Positions 1 through 12,190 of a stretch of DNA of 64,000 nt are shown piece by piece. A model generated the notes under the pieces. That model saw nothing but the letters and a program-made list of their open reading frames with translations. It did no database searches and was not told where the DNA came from. The stretch is from Filosporella fistucella. Lineage: Eukaryota; Ascomycota; Leotiomycetes; Helotiales. Positions within the stretch are counted from its first letter, which is position 1. Every line of letters starts with the position of its first letter. A program made the translations under genes and the position numbers. The stretch spans positions 124,001 to 188,000 of the forward strand of contig JAQJZZ010000005.1 of the NCBI GenBank assembly GCA_030077755.1, written 5' to 3'.

Positions 1-2
1 CG

Positions 3-281
3 GGCAAGACGACTTCTTCCGAAATAGGAGCTACTTCTAGCCCAATCGTGGCAAGCCAGGCTTTCCGAAAGATGCAGAATCCGATGCTCTTTCTCGTTGC
101 TATTGCTGTTGGAGCTATGATCTGGAATCCATTTTTCAGAGGCAGCGGTCCTGTTCAAAGGGATACTCAGACCGATTTCGAGAAGCCGTCGGGCGACAGG
201 ATCCCAGTTGGCAGCTCCCGAAAGCCAAAGAAACCAGAGGGTATGGAGGCATCTCGCCGAAATGTTTGGATTAGACCGTAG
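3..281 (+). CDS. C-terminal end of a membrane protein (5' part outside the window)
   Basis: The frame is open from the left edge, so this is the last exon, or part of it, of a gene that begins outside the window. About 92 codons are visible. They contain one hydrophobic stretch (NPMLFLVAIAVGAMIW) followed by a polar, lysine- and arginine-rich tail of about 50 residues ending in NVWIRP and a stop at 281. This looks like a C-terminal transmembrane anchor with a short soluble tail. I do not recognise the family. The first in-frame start-like codon (GTG at 48) is internal to the frame and is not a credible start. Confidence 0.55.
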   Translation, partial: GKTTSSEIGATSSPIVASQAFRKMQNPMLFLVAIAVGAMIWNPFFRGSGPVQRDTQTDFEKPSGDRIPVGSSRKPKKPEGMEASRRNVWIRP

Positions 282-1576
282 AGATATAGTCCAGAATGAA
301 TGGTACGTTATTGTATGGGATTGAAGTGTAGCAGGAGCTGATGGCTTAGAGCCAAGTTTGAAATGTGGTGGATGAAGGATAATGGAATGGGAAAGGGATT
401 TAAAAGGACATTTGCTTGTACATTAATGTAGACCCGATCTAGACATTAATAAAATCATGGTTTTACAGAATTTGGATACCTCAATGGCCTCCTCTAAACA
501 TAGTAATGTGAAATATCAAACATGACTTTTTGAACTGAAAAGTTTGATTTGATTTCGACAGTAGGCACTCATCACTCGTACTCCATATACTGAGTACGGA
601 CAGAAACTCCCATCTTGAAGCCGTGCTCGCAATTGAAAGATGCAGCTTTTTACCAAGGATATCCTACACATTGCGGTTGTGAACTTCGGAAACAATACCT
701 CGGCTTTCGGTTGATTTCATAACCTTTTTATAACAAGAAACATTGATCATTGTCTCACCAGTATTTCAGTTAGTTTTTGACTTCAACAAGAGTAAGAAAA
801 TGTAAACATTTCTAGTATACAGAAAGTAAAAATGATTTCCTAAAGCAAATATCTGATACTAGATCAGCAATTGGCTAAAGCTACAGGCTTTGGTAATGAA
901 TTCAAGGCTTATATCAGTCGATTTCGGAGCTGGTAGCATCAGGTGCAGCGCATAGCATGCTGGATCTACTCAATTTCGCCACTGAGTTTCTTAGTCCTGC
1001 CAAATTTCTCCCTTAGATTCTGACCCTGAAGTTCGACGGGTATGCCGTAAGACCATCAGTGTATGGGAAATTTCTCCTGTTCTAAGCCCAGAAAGCAAAT
1101 TATCAATGGGGTAAAGTTATAACAGGGCATGCAAACGCTTCCCTTGTCTACTCCAAAAATTGAACTTTAATTACGCCGTGGCAGAATTAGCAAGATCCCA
1201 TAAATGCGTGATGTTTTTCGAGTGCTCATCTTTACAATGACAGAGTGTATGAATGCCGGGGGGTTCGCTTTTCAAACTCAATATTTGGGAAGCTCTGCAG
1301 TATTCGAAAGCAAGAGGTATAGGGCTACGTTTCCATAGAGTCTCAAAATTTTCATTTTGAAGGGTAGACTGCTATTATGTCATTGGAACTCCGAGTCCGC
1401 CAGGACCCAGGTTTACCAGAAGGAGGGGCAGGTGGATGAGGCTTAACTGGACAAATCGAATGTCGTCCACCGATCGAATGGAAACGCTCAGAAATCCTAC
1501 TCATTATCAGCATGAGAGCCAGCTATTACATGATCATGTCGGCACTTCTGAAAAACTGACTTCCCTAGTGGTCCTC

Positions 1577-1635
1577 TTTTTTTTTATTTTTTATTTTTTA
1601 TTTTTTATTTTTTATTTTTTATTTTTTATTTTTTT
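1577..1635. repeat. (T6A)n microsatellite
   Basis: About 59 bp of T runs separated by single A residues with a period of about 7 (TTTTTTA repeated). A 142-codon ORF passes through it and reads a phenylalanine/leucine/tyrosine run. That run is a by-product of the repeat and does not indicate a membrane protein. Confidence 0.9.
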
Positions 1636-2348
1636 AACAAACCTTCATAACACCATTCGCCCCCACCTGTCGCTATTCCGCGCTAAATTACGTCTAAACG
1701 CAGGAGAGCGTACAATAAGATTGAAATACTCTCCCTGGAACAGGCGCCAGAGTATGTACACACTTAGAACAGTTTACCAAACACTTGGATGGGATGGGGG
1801 GAACAGCATCCATACTCACCAGTATCCATGCTTTGCGAACTGTATGAGAACCGAACCGAACTAGAAGTCTAGGCTTTCATCTTGAGGTGCGGAAATCGGT
1901 GTATGATAGCCTAAACAACAAAATGATGCAATAATTTCAGGGTCTTGTGGATCGAGCAATAGAAAGGTCTCTGCTGAGGGACATATGCATCGTGGAATAA
2001 AATGGAATTTAATTACTTGGTTACTGTGATAAACTGGATAGAGAAACAGAAATGAACTCGCCTACCTGATCCAAAAATCTGATACACCTACCTGGTACAC
2101 TTACCTATTACCACCCATACGAATGGTGGTTGTGGATGTGGAAGGAAGAGCAGAACTGGTGGAGGGCGGGAGCTTAAGTAGACAAGATTGGAAGCGCGAC
2201 GATCTCAAAGTGTGAATCAAAACACGTCCAAAGCTTTCTTCGTGATTGTCATGTTTTTGGGTTTCGTCTGAAAAGGACGGATGAAAGTGATTCAAGATAA
2301 GAGACACTGGAGGCTAGTATAAGAGAACCATCAGAATTAAATTTTGGT

Positions 2349-2550
2349 ATTATTGTCCACATTTCAGGGCAGGAGTAACAGTTTTCTTATTCCGAATACA
2401 ATAGCTTCACATTTCATGGTACCATGGCAAGCAAGTTCGTTTCGGGATACGATCATCCTCTACTAGAGTATGGGAGCCATCACAATGGAATTCTGGAATC
2501 ATTGTCAACATTGCCGGGCCAGAGTAGCATTTTATTCATTCCTAATACAA
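2349..2550. repeat. Two degenerate direct copies of a ~52-bp segment
   Basis: The segments at 2349-2402 and 2499-2550 share an ordered series of words: ATTGTCnACATT, GGGC, AGAGTA or GGAGTA, TTATTC, then a TTCC(T/G)AATACAA ending. The copies are about 150 bp apart and diverged. No coding function is evident. They may be remains of an old duplication or repeat element. Confidence 0.4.
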
Positions 2551-3776
2551 ATGAATAACAGTCCACAGTGCCATAATCCACTGGTTTACTCCGGAGTATG
2601 GACGCCCTCGCTTTAAGTACAATGGCTTCACAGTGCTTTCTATCATTACTCCACACTCCAGACTCAGCTTATCAGATGTCACACTCTCAGTGATAGGAAC
2701 TCAGACCTCAAGTGCAATACACAACAATCATAAGTCAATCACGCAACGAATTATATTAGTCCTCAACGCCGACTAGGTTCGTGATCAAGTACTGGAATCA
2801 GCAATCATGATGAGTTGTCTCTACACATTGAGTTACTGCAATTCGCAGAGTTGAATAATTTGACCCTCGAGGATGAGCCCCATAGGACACAATATTGGAA
2901 GCCTGCATGTCATACCCACTGCTCTTCGGGTCCAAGTGTCAAAACTTTCAAGGTCGATTCTCATACTCCGATTTATTCGCATACCTGCAACAAGAATTCT
3001 GAGTCAAAGAGTATAAATTTGCATCTCAAAACTCAGTGACGTAGTGAGCAAATACTATGGTTGACACTTGGAAGTCTAAGAGTTCTCACCTCATATCTTG
3101 GATCCCACGCTTTTGACTTTCATTCTCTGTGGTACGCTTGTTTACTAATACCACAGTAGATAATTTTCAACTCATCGCACAAACATTCCCGTATTAGACT
3201 AGTGTTGTGTGTTACTGTTATCAATTGTTCCATTCCCACACCCTCGGATTCGTATCAGACCTGAAATTCATAATTTAAGTATTTGGCATAAGAAACAATC
3301 TCCCCACTAACACCTCTGGATTCAAGTGAATGTTTATTTCGAAATCAACAACGATAATATCCTTGCACAAATGTTTTGCAACGTCATACTGTGGGCAAAG
3401 GGAGGGGACAAAAGCGAGAGGGATACTGATCACATGTGACACCCCCTTTTTCACATGCGACTGACATTGAACTTATATTGTACAAGGCGCCGTAGCCTCA
3501 GATACCATACTCTATATGTGCAACCCTAGCGATGGCTGTTGACAATATTCATTTATCTGCTGTGTTGATGTTCAAAGTAACATCTTAGCTGGTATCGAAC
3601 CACCAACTTCATGGTCTTATTCGGTGAATCATTAAATACGTTTGACATCATCTTGATCCACGGAAGTATTAGTTTCCTGCTTATATCTATTTATTTTCCA
3701 TCCTTAGATTTTGGTTCAAGCTGAGCTTCTACTTTCCACACGCTCCCACCTCAGCTCTCAATAGTCGGGTTTCATC

Positions 3777-5017
3777 ATGCATGCCCTCCTCTCAGCAACT
3801 CTAACGCATCTCTTCGCCCACGTTCTCCGCTACGGCGCTCTACTAACACCCCCTCACATTTTCTCCCATAAGAGATTTTATCTCGCCTTCCTACCTCCGA
3901 TCTGGGCATGTCATAAATACACTTCCTTTCAAGGATTGGGATTTGTGGCTGGTGTGCATGGATTGTGGGCTACTGAGTTATTATTGTTCAGGAGAGCGAG
4001 GGATGAGTTTGGAATTGTGAGGGCTAATAGTGAGAGGGTTGAAATAGGCAGCGGCAGAGATTGTGGGAAGGAAGGAGAAGGAGGGAAGAAGATCAAGCAC
4101 GATGATAGGAAAGGGGAAGAGAAGGAAAAGGCAGATTTCTGGATCGAGAGATACCCGCCAACGTTTCTCAACCGCCTCATGTTGGTAACGAAACTTCTTC
4201 TCTCACCACGGTATATCAACTGGTCAATTGCCACCTCTTCTCTCTCTTCTCCACCATCTCTGACCCTCCTCAACCCCCTAAAATCGCCGTCCCTATCTCG
4301 CATATCCTCTCTCCTCGCCACCACTTTCGAACTCCTCCTCGCCATCTTGCTCTCCGACATGACAACATTCTACACACATTTTGATCCCTATTTCCATATC
4401 GAGACATCTATCTCTAAACCCTTTCCCCGGCGCCTGGCTACCTTTTTACACTCCTATCATCCCTCTTTTCTATTACCCAAAGGGGTGAGGATAACGGTGT
4501 TTTCAGTACAGCAGTATACCACTATTTCTATGATATGGAGTGGACTGACTTTGGTGTTTGTGGGACTAGGTGGTTTCATTGAGAAATGTGGGTTTTGATT
4601 ATCTTTCCCCTTTCTCCTCCAGCCATTCACTCTCATGCTCAAGCTGCTTTGCTAGCTCACTAGCTTACAAACTTAGATCCTCCTTTCGCCTAGTCCCTTC
4701 CTTTGCCAAACAATCAATGTCCCACCTAAGAGTCACCATTCGTACATTTTCAAAATAACAGTCACATTCCTCATGTCTTCCTACACTCCACTACTCTCCC
4801 CTCTGGTATCACATTCACATCACATTTAAAAAACGCCTCATTTTTCTGGTTCCAATGTCTTGCCGTTCTTTTCGAAACCCTCCTAAACAGCTTCTTCTCA
4901 AGGTATGTAGCGTCTAAGGCTCAAAGGGGAAGGAGAATGAGAATATGGCTAGGGATAGGGAGAATGTTTTGAGTGGCTACTATAATGTACCATATCGTGC
5001 CGATTGTGGAAGATTAG
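3777..5017 (+). pseudogene. Decayed membrane-bound O-acyltransferase (wax-synthase/TRI7-like)
   Basis: The first 273 codons (3777-4598) are open. They show several hydrophobic helices, the segment HKYTSFQGLGFVAGVHGLW, and FWIERYPPTFLNRLMLVTKLL followed by a SPRYINW motif. These resemble the RGIGWNW region of fungal wax-synthase-like acyltransferases. After a stop at 4598 the usual WPPLFG / FW..WHQ region is not readable in one frame. Similarity resumes at about 4751 in another frame (SGITFTSHLKNASFFWFQ, then LAVLFETLLNSFF), matching the C-terminal SG-H helix region of the family. It continues to an in-frame TGA at 4970-4972, where the pattern IGRMF-x-VATIMYHIV suggests a lost tryptophan, and ends at a TAG at 5015. 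Frameshifts plus stops indicate a pseudogene. I inferred the family from motif pattern only. Confidence 0.55.
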
Positions 5018-5701
5018 ATGGTGAGGGTATCGAGGATCCTTGGGTTGCGAGGGACGTGGATTTCGAGGTTACCCGAGAAATAGAGGTTATGTGGATACTT
5101 GAGGTGATTCATGCAATGGTAGAGGAGGGTCTGTGAAGGTGGAATTGGGTTCAGTCCTGGATTGCGTCAAATAAAGTGCTCAAGGGAATAGAATTGTGAA
5201 GTTGTTATTAAACCTTGACTCAAGTCAGCCATGATCATAGTCTGATGGTCTCATATGCAACAGGTTCAGTAACAAGGCCGAATTTTCTGTATGATTCATA
5301 ATCTGTGTCTAGTGCAATGCAGCATCTGTATCCAATCCTCATTGCCAATGAAGACAACCCAAAAGGTTTCCTTGTACTCATCATCTAAATCTCCTCACCA
5401 CCAATCAATCCTTGAATATCGACATGAACCACAATCTGAATCATCATCCAATCCCACTCCGCATACACCTTGGAAGAGACAATAAACGGAAGAACACAAA
5501 TCTAGTGTATAAACGCCAGCCACTGGACAAAAATGTCCGTATTCATAACCATATCCAAATTCTATCCCAACGCCAAAAGTGCTATTCATTATCTGTAATT
5601 GAAACAAGTGCTGTTGTAGCTAGTGCTGGGTATCTATCCCATATAAACCCCTTCTGGGCAAAGACAAAGGAAAATTATGGAGAAAGGGTATAGTGGGGTA
5701 A
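5018..5701. other. Intergenic, no recognised feature
   Basis: This lies between the decayed acyltransferase and the 3' end of the minus-strand transporter. Small ORFs overlap on both strands with no domain or signal. I see nothing to annotate. Confidence 0.5.
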
Positions 5702-7592
5702 TTAGATGCCCGCAATTTCCTCATCTAATAGAACATCGGGGTCAGCACTTGTAGATGTTTGACCTGGTCCTGTGACTGGGTCCTCGAGGTAGACTGGGAA
5801 CGTCAGTTGACTGCTACGATAGGAAGGGGTAATGACATACCGTGAGGTCTGATGAACCAACTACACAAAAATGCTACCCCAAAACAACCAGTCAAAACCA
5901 CAAAAACGGCTTGTGGGAATGTGCTAACAGTGCCAGCATATATGAGATTAAATATCAACGGACAAACAATACGTGCCAAGGCATGCAAGAGACCAGTGGC
6001 ACCGAGTAACTGCCCCACCTTGTCATGCGGGACGTGTTTCGTGAGAGCAGATTGAAGAGTTGGACTCCCTATTCCACCCAACGCAGCCATGATACCAGCG
6101 ATGACAAACATTGGAGCCGTGCGTGCGGCAGCATATCCACAGTATCCAACGACTTCGAAAGCGATAGCTGTACGAATGAGGTAGATATCCATAGAATCAG
6201 ACCCGGAATTTGGCTCGGGGAGAGCAAATCCTGATTCCCTTCTCTGCCTGTTTGCGCGTCGGGTGCGTACAACGTAGTTGAGAAGTGGGAGCACGACTAT
6301 CAGCGCTGTGACTCGGAAGGAATTCACCACGGAAGTGAATACGCTGATTTGAGCGGTATCCCAACCAAATTGATAGCCAGAATAATAGACAACTACAGTG
6401 ATCGCACCCATCGCCACGCCGAAGATAATGGTATCCACCGCCGCGAGGAGAATCAGGTTGAGGCGGATAGCAGAATTTGAACCCGGTCCAGTAGGAAACA
6501 GGACTTTCAGAGGCTTGAAAATGTTGACCCTACGTACAAAGACGTCAAAAGCGATGACAATCGCACCAGAAACGTGGTCATTTATCGCGCGCAAGCCTGT
6601 CAATTCTTGCGCATATTTATCTTGAGCTACTTTCTGGCGTGTCTTGGTAAGTGATTCTGGCACAAACATAATGAATGTAATGAAGAAGATGTGGATAGCG
6701 AGTGCGAACCAAAACGGGGTGATGATAGAGTCGGTAAGTTTGACCAACGCGGCAGCGATGAGGGGACCAATGGCTATGCCACCAAAGAGACAAGCATGGA
6801 AATATCCAAATGCTACAGCTCTTTGTGGGGGCGGAGTACAATCCGTTGCGTAGGCATGCGTGAGTGCCATTCCAGCTGTGAAAGATCCACAGATTCCATC
6901 TAGTGTAGCACCAGCCAACATCCAGTGGTAGCTGATAGTATCAGGGTATTTGGCTGCCAGGATTGTAATAATCTCGCTCAAGAGTCCTCCGCAACTTGTA
7001 ATAGCAAGAAGCTTTAATCGTCCATGGCGATCAGACCATGCTCCCATTTTAGGAGACATAATAGCACTCAGTATTCCACTGATAATCGTAATGTATAGGG
7101 TGAACTTGGTGGCAAGTGCCTGAATTTCTGGAATGCGGCACTGTGGGTTGGTTGCTCCCAGTATCACTGGCGCAAAGACAAAATTCGGGTTCGAAGAGGA
7201 CTTTTCGATAAAGTATTCTCTGCAGACAAGGGAGAGGATCAGGTTGAGTCGAGGAACGGCAATGCCACCAACTGCGAGAGCAAAGCAGAAGAATGGAGGC
7301 AGTAACCAGTACATCTAATCTCGTCAGTGGATTTCTCTGCATCATAGTATATACCCACAGATGGTGTATGCCACCAACCTAAGCCCTCGAAATCTGCCTG
7401 CCCTTCCCATGCATGCTCTCTTGACCCTCCATTGTTATTAGAACCACTTCCGCTCCCATTGCCCAGCAAAGGTGTTCCTTCATCAGATCCTCTCTTGGAA
7501 AGTGTCCTGCGCAAGGAATCTTTTGCTCCCCATATCTCCTGATGTGTATGCCCATTATCCATACCTCCCTGCGATCCATTCTGATAATCCAT
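5702..7592 (-). CDS. Major facilitator superfamily transporter
   Basis: Predicted plasma- or vacuolar-membrane transporter of 599 aa, substrate unknown. Exons are 7592-7359, 7314-5841 and 5793-5702. Introns are 44 and 47 nt with GTGGGT and GTATGT donors. The start at 7592 gives a polar, serine/glycine-rich cytosolic N-terminus of about 75 residues, ending in GWWHTPS just before the first helix. The first intron joins this to MYWLLPPFFCFALAVGG. About 12 hydrophobic segments follow. The MFS loop 2-3 motif is present as SPKMGAWSDRHGRLKLL, and a long central loop lies at about residues 290-330. The last small exon adds an acidic C-terminal tail (VYLEDPVTGPGQ... DEEIAGI). It resembles fungal MFS proteins annotated as tetracycline-resistance-like. 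Unspliced, the frame would end with a spurious tail after RPHG. Confidence 0.88.
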
Positions 7593-8439
7593 TATCGTGA
7601 TCGTGAAGCTATCGCGGACTTGTAGTTGTACTGTACATCAAGTATCTATTGCATGCAGATTGTCGCAATCAACTATAGTAGTGTTTGAATTGAGTCAACA
7701 AGCACCTATCATTGAGTATATTGCGACTTCGTCAATGTGATGTCGTTACAACAATCATAGTCCAACAGTGGGGTTGAGGTTGTTATCTGGACGAGTCCAT
7801 TCATACCAAGTGGTGGATGCGCTGGACATGGAAGGTGGTCAAATAGCTGTGTCGCACGTCCGTAGTCCCCGACAGTAAGAATACGTAAACACTTATTTAC
7901 CTGGTCGTGCTGCAGTTGAAACGAGTGTATGAACGTATCATAACATGCAATTGTCGATGGAATTGTGGAGTTTACACTTGCGGAAACCTTACTTTTGCCC
8001 TGCCGTGGTGCTTGATAATCGAAATCAGGGATATGCACTCGGGGTTAGGAACGGCGATTGGAACTACGTTGACGGTGAGGATTTGCTTATCGTCCTTGGG
8101 CCTCTAGCTGGCTTTGCTTTTGTTAAAGCTGAAGAACAGGTAATTCTGACCTTATTTTAGAATTATCATCAAATTATACCAAGTTGCATCAATGTTTAAG
8201 GTGATCCTGATTTTTCCGAACTCCGTCAAGTCTCACACGTTCGGCATCATATGTCTCGGAATCTGTTGTCCATATCCAGGAACCAAAATGGTGACGCGAT
8301 GATGTTAATCACCTCGGCACGGCCCAACATGCACTCCGCATCAGCTGATCCGGAGGATATGCTCCATTCTGAATTTGGATTTTGTATTTACAATATTTTA
8401 TCTAATGTACAGTGCTGAGTTCTAAACAGCAAATGTCTG
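7593..8439. other. Intergenic between transporter and ferrochelatase
   Basis: This stretch of about 850 bp includes the likely promoter of the minus-strand transporter and the 3' flank of ferrochelatase. ORFs on both strands overlap each other and lack recognisable domains. Nothing else was seen. Confidence 0.5.
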
Positions 8440-9812
<1,373 letters not shown>

Positions 9813-10177
9813 TGTAGAGAAATTACTTGGAGATGTAAGATGTGTTAAGAACAGAACATGGCCGAGGCTGGTGAGAATGTTCAGGACTAGACACAATTGC
9901 AGGTTGATCTTCCACGCGATATGTACAAGGATTAAAATGCCAGTTGTGATCGAGGGAGAAAGCCGAAGCTTTGATGGCCAATGGATATATGCTGATTGCC
10001 ATTGTCGCAGATCACGTGGACTGGTGTCACGGCGCGGTTCGAGCGGGTTTATACGCGTCTGCCTAACACCATTTTAGTGAAAGTCGGCTGCGTCACAGCT
10101 TCATCAGAATTCAGCGACCGATTCCTCGACAAATCTGTGCGGCCAGAATCTAATTCTCTCGTTATCTACCAGAAGTT
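9813..10177. promoter_or_regulatory. Shared divergent promoter, ferrochelatase / Ku70
   Basis: These 365 bp separate the two start codons. They contain a CACGTG E-box palindrome at 10013-10018 and an ACGCGT (MluI cell-cycle box type) element at 10053-10058, both nearer the Ku70 side. Their function is inferred only from sequence match. ORFs running through this stretch are antisense extensions of the flanking genes. Confidence 0.5.
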
Positions 10178-12190
10178 ATGGCAGACTCCGAAAGTTGGAG
10201 AAAGGATGAAGAGGAGGAGGAGGAGGAGGAGGACGAAACTGTATGCCGTCGCATTCCCTCCATCGCGCTCATACTGACAATTATAGGACTATACAGCCCA
10301 GAAAGATGCAGTTCTCTTCGCAATTGATGTCAGCGCATCAATGCTTACCCCTCCTTCACCTTCCGATGACAAGAAAGCCGATACGGACAGTCCTACAGCC
10401 GCAGCCATAAAATGCGCATATCAAATCATGCAACAACGGATAATATCCAGCCCAAAAGATATGATGGGCGTGTTGTTATTCGGAACTGAGAAGTCAAAAT
10501 TCGAAGACGACGAAGTCAATAGTAGAGGCACAATCGCATACCCTCATTGCTACCTACTCAGCGATCTCAATGTTCCTGCGGCGGCAGATGTCAAAAGGAT
10601 GAAGCAAATTATCGAGGACGAGGATGAGGCAAAAGCGCTACTACAGCCGGCAAAAGAACCAGTTTCAATGTCTAACATGTTGTTCTGCGCGAATCAGATC
10701 TTTACCACGAGAGCACCGAACTTTGGATCTAGAAGGCTATTTATCATTACAGACAAGGACGATCCGCATGCTAAAGATAAGCAATTAAGTTCACAAGCTA
10801 CAGTGAGAGCGAAGGATCTCTACGACCTAGGAGTTGTAATCGAATTGTTTCCTATCTCTCATCCGGATCACCAGTTTGATCGGACGAAGTTTTACGATGT
10901 ATGTCCTTAGAAAATTTCGATTGGATTCTGCTAATGATTCAGGATATCATCTATCGCGACCCCTCGGAAGCGGACGATGTAAATCTTGCTCAGTCTACTT
11001 TCCAAGCAACTGGTGATGGGCTGTCTCTCCTTAACAATCTGATCTCAGACATCAATTCAAAGCAGGTTGCCAAGAGGACTCTATTCTCAAACCTGCCATT
11101 CGAAATCGGTCCAGAATTTAGCATCACTGTCAAAGGATATAACCTCCTTCAGAAACAAGCCCCTGCTCGTAGCTGCTTCGTATATGTAGATGACGAGGTA
11201 GCTAAGCTGGCAGTTGGCGAGACTACAAAAGTTTCTGAGCTGGTCGAAAATATGGAAAAGATTGAGATCAAGAAGGCTTTCAAATTCGGTGGATCTCAGG
11301 TGTTTTTCACTCCCGAGGAATTGAAGTCGTTGAAGGATTTTGGAAAGCCGGTCCTCCGTATTTTAGGCTTTAAACCTCAGTCTTTGCTTCCTTTTTGGGC
11401 CTCTGTAAAGAAATCGACTTTCATCTTTCCAAGCGAGGAGGGTATTGTCGGGTCCACTCGTGTGTTTGCAGCACTTTGGCGAAAATTGCTGAAGGATAAA
11501 ATTATGGGCGTGGCATGGTACATTGCGCGAAAGAACGCAAGTCCAGCATTGGTTGCCATTCTACCATCCGAGGAAAAATTCGACGATAATGGAAAGGTTC
11601 AAGTCAGGCCAGCAGGCTTATGGCTCTATCAACTTCCATTCGCAGATGATATCAGGACGATTGGGGAACAACTCAAGCCGATAGTAGCGCCTGACACATT
11701 GGTGGATCAAATGCGAAAGGTAGTACAGCAATTACAATTACCGAAAGCCACCTATGATCCAAACAAATACCCCAATCCATCTTTACAATGGCATTACAGA
11801 ATCCTTCAGGCCATGGCTCTTGAAGAGGATATGCCAGAAAATCCGGAAGACAAGACCGTCCCGAAATACCGACAAATCCAAAAACGAGCTGGTGAATATC
11901 TCCAAACCTGGGGTGCGATCTTAGAGGAACAGATACAAGTACATAAGTCATTGAAACGCGGGTCGGAAGACTTTGAAGACCGCCCTAAGAAGAAAATAAA
12001 GGTTGAGAGTGCAGGCCATACACTAGAAGGAATAAGTAGCAAGGATTTGAAAGCTCTCGTAGCGTCTGGGAATGTGAAGAAATTCACTGTGGGTGAGTTG
12101 AGGGGGTGGTTATCGGGAATGGGACTAGGTACCTCGGGGAAGAAGGCGGACCTCGTGGAGAGGGTTGAGCAGTGGGTTGAGGAGAATTGA
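10178..12190 (+). CDS. ku70: Ku70, non-homologous end-joining DNA-binding subunit
   Basis: Forms the Ku70/Ku80 ring that binds double-strand DNA ends, and acts in end joining and telomere maintenance in the nucleus. Exons are 10178-10240, 10287-10898 and 10943-12190 (640 aa). Introns are 46 and 44 nt (GTATGC...TATAG and GTATGT...TTCAG). The first exon encodes 21 residues with a run of glutamates. The von Willebrand-like N-terminal domain follows ([39 protein letters not shown]). The Ku core shows [28 protein letters not shown] and [21 protein letters not shown] basic linker (RPKKKIKVE) looks like a nuclear localisation signal. The protein ends with a SAP domain ([28 protein letters not shown]), which distinguishes Ku70 from Ku80. 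Confidence 0.97.

Larger units (their letters stand above)
282..3776. other. 3.5-kb stretch without a recognised gene
   Basis: No reading frame here has coding character. The ORFs of 60-140 codons run through low-complexity DNA or have no recognisable domain. The stretch holds a T-rich microsatellite and a pair of degenerate direct repeats, listed separately. It is AT-rich and could be worn-out repeat DNA, but I see no element ends. Confidence 0.5.

Noticed and set aside
1436..1864. 142-codon ORF with a hydrophobic FFFIFYFLFF stretch
   Set aside because: The hydrophobic run is the translation of a T6A microsatellite. There is no domain or supporting context.
3540..3660. tRNA-like B box (GGTTCGATACC on the minus strand) with GACCATGAAGTTGG nearby
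   Set aside because: The T stem has a mismatch, the base before the CAT triplet is not T, and no acceptor stem pairs. At best it is a worn tRNA fragment.
3929..4360. 143-codon minus-strand ORF
   Set aside because: It is antisense to the acyltransferase-like frame and rich in charged and serine runs produced by the opposite strand.
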